DNA of 7,208 nucleotides from Desulfobacterales bacterium. Its GTDB lineage: Bacteria > Desulfobacterota > Desulfobacteria > Desulfobacterales > C00003106. The notes under the pieces were generated by a model. The model did no database searches, was not told where the DNA came from, and saw only the letters and a list, made by a program, of their open reading frames with translations. Numbering within the stretch: the first letter of the stretch is position 1; each line of letters opens with the position of its first letter. A program made the translations under genes and the position numbers. The stretch is from contig JAUWMN010000077.1 in NCBI GenBank assembly GCA_030613165.1, positions 1 to 7,208 of the forward strand, written 5' to 3'. Shown here piece after piece: positions 1 through 5,740 of this stretch.

Positions 1-2182
1 GTTTACCCATAGCATTTATTGTCTTATCATCCACATACATCAAGGGTATAATCGCTCCTTCACGGGCGTAGAGGGGGAGCGTAAATCTGCCATTGCGGTA
101 CTCTGGTACGTTCGCTTTCCATATACCTCCGCTGTTGATCCTCTGATTTGTATGCCAATCAATCCAAGTACCGGCAGGGAGATACACATCCCGCTCGGTT
201 TCACCGTGTTGCGCAACAATAGCGGCCAATAAGTCGCGACCAATCATTTTTTCATGGCCCATATTCCGCACATTGTCATCTATCTGGTAGTGAAAAACCA
301 GAGGCGGCATTACGGGTTCTCCAAAGAGGTAAGCACGATGCGCTAATGAATATACATAAGGAATCAGTTGATAACGCAATCGAGTGTTTTCAAGATTGCT
401 CGTAAGATCTCCGATTCGGTCTGGAGCAGTTTCTTTGCAGTTACACAAATTTTCGACGTGAGGCCTGCCGGGGATGTCGAACATCATTCCATAGCCGTAC
501 CATTGAGTGTACATCTCATTCAGATCTCCTTCCAGGTTACGGTGGAACCCCCCTATATCCGCACCATAATAATCGATTCCAGAGAAGGACATGTGCATTT
601 GATTAGCAGCATGCGCAGCCAGGCTACTCAACCTGGATGCTATGTCTCCTGACCACATGGCTGCTCCAAAGCGCTGGATGCCGGCTGCACCGGAGCGCGA
701 CATGATAAAAGGTCTTTGTTGGACACCGTGACGCAAATAGCCTCTATGAATTCCCCGTATCCACTTGAAGTTGAAAATATTGTGCGCATCACCCTCGGTG
801 CCTTCAGCATAACCACCGGTGTCAGGGCAGTGCAACGCGGGGTACAACTCAGGTTCTCCAAGGTCGGTCCAGTGACCAATGACCCCAACGTTGATCAAAG
901 ATTGCCGTTTTGTGTCATGCCAGTAGTTACCGCAATCGTCATTAGTGTAATCTATCATCCCTCCCTTTCCCCACCAGCAGTTGTGTGTGCATGCACCAGT
1001 CAAGTAGAAAGGCTCGTCACTGCCGATCCTTTCTTTCACCAGATACCCGCGATTCCTCAGATCAGTGTATTCAGGAAGATTTTTGCCCACATAAGCCTCT
1101 TCGATCAACATGATCCCAATGCCGTGATTGCTTTTCAAATCACTGACCTTCTGCGGTGGATTAGGGAAATTCTCAGTATCCCATGTCAGGGAACCCATCC
1201 GGGTATTGTCCGAACAATTATCAATTCCGCCAAACCATTGTAAATCGAGCACAAACCCATCCACAGGAAATTTTTTTTCACGTAAGGTGTCCAGCTTATC
1301 TTCTAATTCATTCCAGTCGTCATAGCCATATTCGGATACCCATAATCCAAACATTTTCTTGGGCGGCACCAGGGGATGACCTACCAGTTCCATGTAATCC
1401 TTTCTTAGATCCTGTAAATCAGGGCCGGCCATAATATAAAACCTTATCTCATCCCCAAACATCTCCACTTTCCATTGTGAGGTGCTAGTAAAGTCCCACC
1501 TATGTTTATATTTGTTATCCAGGAACATCGCGTAGTTTTCAAAGGTTGCCCCATTGACCTCATACATGATTGGGACCTGAGTATTCGCATTCGCCCCTCC
1601 GTTAAAACCTGTCATGACGTTGCCGAAGTCTCCTCCTTCACGTACCCTGCCATCCCAATCAATGTCAGTTTTTCCCGGTTCTACAAACTGCTGTCCAAGG
1701 CCATATACATCCAGTTCCTCGGTTCGGGTGGCGATCAATCCTTTAAAATCCTGGTGAAGATTCAAAGGCCTGATAGTGGTCAACTGCAGATTGTTTTTTG
1801 TTTTATCGATTATGGTTACAAACAGGTTGCCTGTATTGATTTCTAATCGAATGTCTCTGGTTTCTATAACTCCGCTTCCTTTGTCACTAAACTCTGTCGG
1901 CCCTGAAAAATCAGTTTTACACACTACAGAAGGGACATTGTCGTCTCTATTGCATACCATATCTGTTGTTTTAATTGGCCTGTCGGTGCGAGGTCCTGAA
2001 CCTCTTCCATATTCGAGGTGAATCAGGTCGTCGTCCAACGCTTCCACGACCAAGTAGTTTCCTTCAGCCCGGTATTTCAAGCGGTTTACATCCGCCCGGA
2101 TGACCGAAGGTAGGATTAAAATCAACGAAATGATATAAATAAGAAGAAAGTATTGCTTCCTATTCGGTTGTCTCATTCCCAT
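1..2182 (-). CDS. Secreted glycoside hydrolase family 31 (alpha-glucosidase/alpha-xylosidase-like), C-terminus beyond window
   Basis: The minus strand is open without a stop from 2182 to the left edge, giving 727 residues. Residues 1-30 look like a Sec signal peptide: a basic start (RQPNRK), a hydrophobic core (YFLLIYIISLILILP) and a likely cut after VIRA, so the enzyme should be periplasmic or exported. An N-terminal beta-sandwich follows, then the barrel with the GH31 strand DLQW (D313-W316). The GH31 nucleophile fits D440 in HWTDLGEPE, and the acid/base fits D513 in AMWSGD after RSGAAGIQRFG. The distal beta domain shows GRDLLAA and DVYLPAGTWIDW, and PLYAREGAIIPL lies near the edge. GH31 enzymes hydrolyse alpha-glycosides by a retaining mechanism; the substrate cannot be read from this sequence. 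The start at 2182 is preferred over an ATG at 2176 because GGAG (2190-2193) sits 7 bases upstream. No sugar transporter or regulator gene is visible nearby. Family assignment is firm, specificity unknown. Confidence 0.93.
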   Translation of the reverse strand, partial: MGMRQPNRKQYFLLIYIISLILILPSVIRADVNRLKYRAEGNYLVVEALDDDLIHLEYGRGSGPRTDRPIKTTDMVCNRDDNVPSVVCKTDFSGPTEFSDKGSGVIETRDIRLEINTGNLFVTIIDKTKNNLQLTTIRPLNLHQDFKGLIATRTEELDVYGLGQQFVEPGKTDIDWDGRVREGGDFGNVMTGFNGGANANTQVPIMYEVNGATFENYAMFLDNKYKHRWDFTSTSQWKVEMFGDEIRFYIMAGPDLQDLRKDYMELVGHPLVPPKKMFGLWVSEYGYDDWNELEDKLDTLREKKFPVDGFVLDLQWFGGIDNCSDNTRMGSLTWDTENFPNPPQKVSDLKSNHGIGIMLIEEAYVGKNLPEYTDLRNRGYLVKERIGSDEPFYLTGACTHNCWWGKGGMIDYTNDDCGNYWHDTKRQSLINVGVIGHWTDLGEPELYPALHCPDTGGYAEGTEGDAHNIFNFKWIRGIHRGYLRHGVQQRPFIMSRSGAAGIQRFGAAMWSGDIASRLSSLAAHAANQMHMSFSGIDYYGADIGGFHRNLEGDLNEMYTQWYGYGMMFDIPGRPHVENLCNCKETAPDRIGDLTSNLENTRLRYQLIPYVYSLAHRAYLFGEPVMPPLVFHYQIDDNVRNMGHEKMIGRDLLAAIVAQHGETERDVYLPAGTWIDWHTNQRINSGGIWKANVPEYRNGRFTLPLYAREGAIIPLMYVDDKTINAMGK

Positions 2183-2189
2183 ATCATTG

Positions 2190-2193
2190 CTCC
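2190..2193 (-). promoter_or_regulatory. Ribosome binding site of the GH31 gene
   Basis: GGAG read on the minus strand, 7 bases before the ATG at 2182 and 13 before the alternative in-frame ATG at 2176. This spacing decides for the upstream start. Confidence 0.6.
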
Positions 2194-2236
2194 TTTTTTT
2201 GATTCTTTATCCATGATAACTACTCTCGCATATGGC

Positions 2237-2262
2237 TATATACCATTGCGTTTGACCAAACG
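2237..2262 (-). promoter_or_regulatory. Putative GH31 promoter with overlapping palindromic operator-like site
   Basis: On the minus strand TGG-TATATA (2245-2237) resembles an extended -10 element about 55 bases before the GH31 start codon. Just upstream is a perfect inverted repeat CGTTTG-AC-CAAACG (2249-2262, written as the plus strand), lying where RNA polymerase would contact the spacer and -35 region. No good -35 hexamer is seen at the right distance, which fits either an extended -10 promoter or an activator-dependent one. A repressor site in this place would be a natural way to make a glycosidase inducible. The palindrome is seen directly; its role is inferred. Confidence 0.35.
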
Positions 2263-2635
2263 AGACCTTTGCAAAACTGTCACGGAAGTCAGTGAAGAGG
2301 TCAACAGAAAAAACCGATCATTCAGAGTAGCAACGGAGTTAACGAAACAACGTTTTTCTGTCATTCCAAATAATGTGGGCAAACAATGAAAAAAATAGGT
2401 TAGTAGAGCTTTGTTGATATTGGTGTGGATATAATAAATTTCGCAAGAGATGTCAGTTTTGCAGGTCTCAATATTGGAGTCGGAATGGCAGTAACTAATA
2501 AAAAGTTATAGAATTATAGTATTGTCTACATAAAACAAAATAATTGTCAAGAAGATATACTTAATATTTTCTTGTAGTGTGCGATAGGGGGCTGCTATGA
2601 AAAAATAAAGCATATGGGAAATCAAAGGTTTCCAC

Positions 2636-2659
2636 AAAAAACACAGTCCCGCCGGGCTG
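2636..2659 (-). terminator. Rho-independent terminator of the CXCP-protein gene
   Basis: Read on the minus strand, a GC-rich hairpin CAG-CCC-GGC-GGG-A-CTG (one bulged base) is followed by TG and a run of six T (complement of 2636-2641). It begins one base after the stop codon of the 2661-3053 gene, so that gene is probably transcribed alone and does not read through into the GH31 gene. Confidence 0.7.
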
Positions 2660-2660
2660 C

Positions 2661-3053
2661 CTAATTCTCCAAGTCGGCAACCTCGCGCGTGGGGACAACA
2701 TGAAGATGCACTTTTTCGTCCTTATCGCTGAAATCTCGGAACAGCCTTTGGGCGATCGAGTCAATGCCATCAACATCATCAGTTGCTATAACAGCGCGAA
2801 ATCTGTTCAGGCCGCGTCTATCTCTCTCATTCTTTCCACAAAGGAGCATTGCCGGCAGCTTGGCTTCAACAAGCGAGGGGTCATTGGTTTCCCAAATATA
2901 GACAAGTAACCGCTCCCCAAGGGTTATACTTCGCGTGTATGGATCTGTGTCACTGTCGTCATCCCGGCATTCAATCCGGTCAAATATCTCATCCGGGCAC
3001 TTGCATCCTAATGTATTCCGCACAAATTTTATTATGTTCCGGTTGGTTCCCAT
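2661..3053 (-). CDS. Small conserved-looking protein of unknown function with a Cys-X-Cys-Pro motif
   Basis: A 130-residue soluble protein with no signal peptide and no membrane segment. The N-terminus has KFVRNTLGCKCPDEIF (C17-K-C19-P20), with a further cysteine at 29 and one at 72. The close pair plus proline suggests a metal-binding or redox-active site, but this is inference. The middle carries an acidic patch (RDDDSDTD, residues 30-37), then strand-like segments ERLLVYIWET (47-56) and RFRAVIATDD (84-93), and near the end KVHLHVVP (114-121). The pattern suggests a compact alpha/beta fold. I recognise the style of the LGCxCP opening from uncharacterised bacterial proteins but cannot name a family. 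The start at 3053 is supported by GGAG at 3059-3062, 5 bases upstream. It has its own promoter and terminator and is transcribed away from the PurF-like gene, so a functional link to it is possible but unproven. Confidence 0.8.
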   Translation of the reverse strand: MGTNRNIIKFVRNTLGCKCPDEIFDRIECRDDDSDTDPYTRSITLGERLLVYIWETNDPSLVEAKLPAMLLCGKNERDRRGLNRFRAVIATDDVDGIDSIAQRLFRDFSDKDEKVHLHVVPTREVADLEN

Positions 3054-3096
3054 GCTTACTCCAATCTCTGTCAGAATTTATCCATTGCATTATTCC

Positions 3097-3124
3097 AGTA
3101 TCCCTTCAACATGCCGGTTGTCAA
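3097..3124 (-). promoter_or_regulatory. Sigma-70-type promoter of the CXCP-protein gene
   Basis: On the minus strand a perfect -35 TTGACA (3124-3119) is separated by 16 bases from GATACT (3102-3097), which matches the -10 consensus at four of six positions. The start point would fall near 3090, giving a leader of about 37 bases that contains the GGAG ribosome binding site. Confidence 0.5.
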
Positions 3125-3164
3125 GAGTGTAGACCTGTTTCCTAAGTTTTTCGACGCTTTTTAT

Positions 3165-3193
3165 TTGGCAAATTCGTGTGGTTATAGTATTGG
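3165..3193 (+). promoter_or_regulatory. Weak candidate promoter of the PurF-like gene
   Basis: TTGGCA (3165-3170) lies 17 bases before TATTGG (3188-3193). A closer -10 match, TATAGT (3183-3188), lacks a good -35 at normal spacing. Either could serve. The region also looks slightly like a sigma-54 site, but the -12 GC is absent. Support is weak. Confidence 0.25.
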
Positions 3194-3208
3194 TTATTTT
3201 TTCATTAA

Positions 3209-3215
3209 GGGGGGG
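3209..3215 (+). promoter_or_regulatory. G7 ribosome binding site of the PurF-like gene
   Basis: AAGGGGGGG places a run of seven G seven bases before the ATG at 3223. A second run of seven G (3225-3231) starts with the last base of the start codon. The first tract can pair with the anti-Shine-Dalgarno in several registers. Confidence 0.55.
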
Positions 3216-3222
3216 TTGATTT

Positions 3223-4152
3223 ATGGGGGGGTTATTTGGGGTTGTCTCTACAGGGGACTGTATTAATGATCTGTTTTACGGGACAGATTATCATTCTCAT
3301 CTCGGGACAAAACGTGGAGGTCTTGCTTTAAAGAATGCAGAGGGATACACACGGGCCATTCATAATATTGAAAACAATTATTTCAGGGCCAAATTCGAAT
3401 CCGATCTTCCTACGCTGCATGGGAATAAAGGTATTGGAGTTATTAGCGACTATGATGCTCAGCCGTTGATTATTGGCAGCCACTTAGGGACCTTCGGAAT
3501 AGTCACTGTCGGCAAAATAAACAACATAGAGGAGCTTGCGAACAACGCGCTCAACAAAAAAATGCATTTTTCTGAGACGAGCGGAGGGTCGATCAACCCA
3601 ACAGAATTGGTCGCAATGCTAATCAGCGATAAAGGATCTTATGAGGAAGGAATACGGAACGCGCAGGAATCTATTAAAGGTTCGTGCTCCATGCTTGTGC
3701 TTACGGAAAATGGAATCTACGCCGCAAGGGACAAGTTAGGAAGGACCCCTATTGTTATCGGCAGGAAAGACGGCGCTTACGCGGCAGCATCAGAGACATG
3801 CGCGCTCCCCAATCTCGGTTTTGAAATCGACCGCTATCTTGGTCCTGGTGAAATCGGTTTTATGACGGCGGACGGATATGAACAGAAGAAGAAACCGGAA
3901 GACAGGATGCAGATTTGCTCTTTTCTGTGGGTCTATTATGGCTATCCGGCCTCGAGTTATGAACAAATTAATGTGGAATCAGTTCGGTACAGATGCGGTC
4001 GCGCGCTCGCAAAAAACGACAATGTTGCCATAGATTTTGCATCGGGTATTCCGGATTCAGGAACCGGGCACGCGATCGGTTATGCACACACTGCTGGGAG
4101 GGGAGCAGTTATTTCTAAAAGCGCACAAAGAAGCCGTTGTGAGCCTCGCTGA
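3223..4152 (+). pseudogene. Amidophosphoribosyltransferase (PurF)-like protein, truncated in the PRTase domain and lacking the glutaminase cysteine
   Basis: PurF makes phosphoribosylamine from PRPP and glutamine in the first step of purine synthesis. Residues 1-230 align by eye with its class II glutamine amidotransferase domain (YAARDKLGRTPIVIGRKDG, ASETCALPNLGFE, LGPGEIGFM). However, the start is MGGLFG rather than MCGIFG, so the nucleophilic cysteine is glycine. The positions for the catalytic Arg motif and the Asn-Gly oxyanion motif read GVISDYD and VTVGKINN, so ammonia production should be lost. The PRTase domain starts normally (ICSFLWVYYGYPASS, ASGIPDSGTGHAIGYA to about residue 288), then changes to an unrelated 20-residue tail and stops. 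The part with the PRPP loop (VDDSxxRGTT in PurF) is absent; PurF proteins are usually 450-500 residues and this is 309. The MGG start appears to belong to a real divergent PurF-like subfamily (recalled, unchecked). The missing half looks like a deletion, so I call it a probable pseudogene, though a short protein could still be made. Confidence 0.75.
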
Positions 4153-4165
4153 ATTGAGACCTTAA
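4082..4165 (+). other. Out-of-frame coding scrap at the truncation point of the PurF-like gene
   Basis: Where PurF similarity ends (about 4087), a different reading frame gives MHTLLGGEQLFLKAHKEAVV and then SLAELRP before a TAA at 4163. Its composition (charged, helical, ending in LRP) looks more protein-like than the overlapping tail of the PurF frame. It may be the C-terminal end of another gene joined to the purF-like gene by a deletion. The parent gene was not recognised, and 27 codons could be chance. Confidence 0.25.
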
Positions 4166-4184
4166 TGTATTTCTTGTTTCATCG

Positions 4185-4892
4185 TCACCTCATAGTCTTC
4201 ATTTCCAGCACCCTGTCATCATTCTCCCGAAGGTCGATTGTTTTCATCCCTCTGGTGTTTTTTCCCAGATAGGGCGCCGACGCGGCGGCCAGTATTGGCA
4301 TAAGCCGTCTCAAATCGTCTAACTTGCTGGTAGTTGTTATGACTGTTCTCCATAGCGTTGGCCCGCCGTTGGTTTTATCCCCATGCTCTATTTCTTTAGC
4401 TTCGAGTACTGCATGCGCAGTGTAGACAGTATAACTTTTTCTTTCCGTGGTCGTGCCTACAACGTATTGTCTTGAAGGTATGAAAATAGACTTGGTCTTC
4501 TTGCTCGTGGTCTTACCGGATGCATCGGTGAAAGTCTCTGTAACGTCAATTGTTTCACTGCCGACTGTCGCATACACAGGCCTCGTATAGGTGGAATGAA
4601 TCACCTTGCCGCCGCTTATCCCATAGTCAAAGTAGATGGCCACGTCGGCATTCTCCCGATCCCGCACTTCGAGGTACCCATGTTGTTTCAAGATTTCTCG
4701 AAAATACCCACTATGTTCGCGAAAATAAAGGTCGCCCACTGATATACCTTGCACGGCGCTATAGAGAACATACCTTTTTTCTCCAAGGGGTTCCACTTGG
4801 TCAGCTATTGAATCAATCCGTACGCTGATCTTTGGACTGCATCCGGCCAATAGTGCCGCGATGAAGATCATCGTAATGCTGTGCTTCCACAT
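4185..4892 (-). CDS. Putative outer-membrane lipoprotein of unknown function, loosely DUF4136-like
   Basis: A 235-residue protein with a lipoprotein signal: KH, then the hydrophobic SITMIFIAALLAGC, with lipobox LAGC and modified cysteine at residue 18. The next residue is Ser rather than Asp, which by the usual Gram-negative sorting rule points to the outer membrane facing the periplasm. The mature part has segments such as ENADVAIYFDYGIS (about 80-93), a Thr/Lys-rich stretch (ETFTDASGKTTSKKTKS), then YTAHAVLEAKEIEHG and a helix LDDLRRLMPILAAASAPYLG. The order (a strand with ADVxIxFxY followed by extended strands) recalls DUF4136-type lipoproteins, but the match is loose and should be taken as a hint only. 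The start at 4892 is clear: AGGAGG lies 6 bases upstream. It is a single gene converging on the PurF-like gene, with 32 bases between them and no obvious terminator. Confidence 0.85.
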   Translation of the reverse strand: MWKHSITMIFIAALLAGCSPKISVRIDSIADQVEPLGEKRYVLYSAVQGISVGDLYFREHSGYFREILKQHGYLEVRDRENADVAIYFDYGISGGKVIHSTYTRPVYATVGSETIDVTETFTDASGKTTSKKTKSIFIPSRQYVVGTTTERKSYTVYTAHAVLEAKEIEHGDKTNGGPTLWRTVITTTSKLDDLRRLMPILAAASAPYLGKNTRGMKTIDLRENDDRVLEMKTMR

Positions 4893-4898
4893 GGCAAC

Positions 4899-4904
4899 CC
4901 TCCT
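4899..4904 (-). promoter_or_regulatory. Strong ribosome binding site of the lipoprotein gene
   Basis: A full AGGAGG on the minus strand, 6 bases before the ATG at 4892, fixes the start codon and suggests efficient translation. Confidence 0.75.
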
Positions 4905-4981
4905 GTAAAAAATGGTTGATGATCATGCACAATCATAGTTTGGTCAAGCGAATGGGTGGGATAAGGCGTGTGTGTTAAGCG

Positions 4982-5010
4982 AGAAAGCGTCGCGACTATA
5001 GTGGCTTTCT
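4982..5010 (-). repeat. Hairpin in the leader of the lipoprotein mRNA
   Basis: AGAAAGC (4982-4988) and GCTTTCT (5004-5010) form a 7-bp inverted repeat around a 15-base loop that itself contains TCGCGA and ACTATAGT palindromes. It lies between the predicted start point near 5027 and the start codon at 4892, so it would be part of the untranslated leader. No poly-T tract follows, so it does not look like a terminator. Confidence 0.45.
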
Positions 5011-5033
5011 ATTGAATGTGATGATTCACTATT

Positions 5034-5063
5034 ATCTTAGCTGAGCTGTCTATACCCTGTCAA
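5034..5063 (-). promoter_or_regulatory. Sigma-70-type promoter of the lipoprotein gene
   Basis: On the minus strand TTGACA (5063-5058), an 18-base spacer, then TAAGAT (5039-5034). The -35 is a perfect consensus and the -10 matches at four of six positions. The predicted start near 5027 gives a long leader of about 135 bases before the AGGAGG site. Confidence 0.55.
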
Positions 5064-5218
5064 CACCAAGCTTTTCTTTTTCTGCCACAGAGCAAAGATT
5101 TTTTTGCAAATTTGAGAAGAATAGCAGGCCTATTTAACGAAAACGTGCGGAAATTTAGGCCGTTTCTCACTCTTTTACAGTAGGATCATAATTCTCGGAC
5201 AGCCTTATAGGGTTTCCC

Positions 5219-5675
5219 TCAGTACATCTCGTATTTAACCAGTCTGCCGTCAAGCCCTCCTGCCTTGATTGGTTTTTTCCATGACGCTTTCAGACCGATT
5301 TTTTTTATGTACTCCCGTTCTCCGAAATAAATATAGGCGGCTGAGCCTTTGCATCTCTGTTTAAGAAAATCACCGGGATTCTTGTAAAACGCTTCAAGGT
5401 TTTCATTTCCCCCCATTCGAATGCCATAAGGAGGGTTTGTTACAATGACCTGCCCTTCAATGGAGGATAAGTCTCTGAAGTCAGCCTTTTCAACTCTCAC
5501 ATTCTTTCCGTAATGAAGCCCCATCATATTTGTCCTTGCCGCGTTGACAGCTTCTTCTGACACATCACTCCCTGCGATCAGCCCTAGGCAGTTCCCGAAT
5601 GCTTCCGTCAGCCTCTTTTTTAACCTGCTTCCAGATAGAGCCATCAAAGTCAGGCAGCATTTCAAAACCGAATTT
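5219..5675 (-). pseudogene. RNA methyltransferase (RlmL/UPF0020-type) C-terminal remnant, 5'-truncated and frameshifted
   Basis: The family transfers a methyl group from S-adenosylmethionine to a guanine N2 of 23S rRNA or to tRNA. The remnant spans two frames. From 5672 one frame reads FGFEMLPDFDGSIWKQVKK through EADGSIREL and ends at TGA 5565-5567. From about 5586 the next frame continues GLIAGSDVSEEAVNAARTN, the NPPYGIR catalytic motif, FLKQRCKGSAAYIYFGERE and GGLDGRLVKYEMY to a stop at 5219-5221. The two join naturally at REL-P/GLIAGSD, so one extra base (or two lost) lies near 5582-5588 in the CCTAGGGC stretch. Directly upstream of FGFE are two in-frame TAA codons, and the THUMP region and the SAM-binding GSGT motif of full proteins (roughly 370-390 residues) are missing. 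An ATG at 5686 opens the second frame, but its first 30 or so codons are off-frame sequence, not real protein. The gene is therefore dead, lying 53 bases behind the histidine kinase gene on the same strand. Confidence 0.88.
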
Positions 5676-5702
5676 TTATTACGCAAAACCGCCGTCTATG
5701 CC

Positions 5703-5740
5703 GGGGCGCAGGATCAGGGGGCAGGGGCTCAAGGATGGGG
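5703..5740 (+). other. G-rich tract with four G4 runs between kinase and methyltransferase remnant
   Basis: Runs of four or five G at 5703-5706, 5717-5721, 5724-5727 and 5737-5740 are separated by 10, 2 and 9 bases. The right part lies over the last codons of the kinase. Such spacing permits a long-loop G-quadruplex on the plus strand, with the C-rich complement in the kinase mRNA. It lies next to the point where the methyltransferase gene lost its 5' part. Confidence 0.4.

Larger units (their letters stand above)
2183..2635. other. AT-rich gap between GH31 and the CXCP-protein gene
   Basis: About 450 bases without a convincing gene. It holds the GH31 leader and putative promoter at its left end. 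A short open stretch at 2407-2508 on the plus strand (SFVDIGVDIINFARDVSFAG and onward) follows ATG-AAA-AAA-ATA-GGT and two in-frame TAG codons at 2401-2406. It may be a scrap of a dead small gene, but its length is within chance. No RNA gene or matched IS ends were found. Confidence 0.5.
4893..5218. other. Gap between the lipoprotein gene and the methyltransferase remnant
   Basis: About 325 bases without a gene. The left half holds the lipoprotein leader, its hairpin and its promoter. The right half holds an inverted repeat GGCCTA/TAGGCC (5127-5132 and 5156-5161) around a 23-base loop. This could be a relic transcription end for the minus-strand methyltransferase gene, but it has no T-run behind it on the minus strand. 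Nothing else was recognised. Confidence 0.5.

Noticed and set aside
368..1846. Several plus-strand open frames and short minus-strand frames across 40-2021
   Set aside because: They lie inside the minus-strand GH31 frame, which is continuous and carries family motifs throughout; the others have no recognisable motifs.
2262..2275. GAGACCTTTGCAAAA as a possible insertion-sequence end
   Set aside because: It reminded me of IS termini, but I found no inverted partner, transposase or target duplication; GAGACCTT recurs at 4156-4163 only in direct orientation and is short enough to be chance.
2513..2550. Perfect TTGACA and TATAAT boxes on the minus strand upstream of GH31
   Set aside because: They are 26 bases apart, too far for one sigma-70 promoter, and no gene starts at the right distance.
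3166..3180. Sigma-54-like site TGGCAAATTCGTGTGG before the PurF-like gene
   Set aside because: The -24 GG is present but the -12 GC is replaced by GT at the required spacing.
5127..5161. GGCCTA/TAGGCC inverted repeat as a rho-independent terminator
   Set aside because: The stem is only six pairs with a 23-base loop and no T-run follows on the minus strand, so it is mentioned only as gap content.
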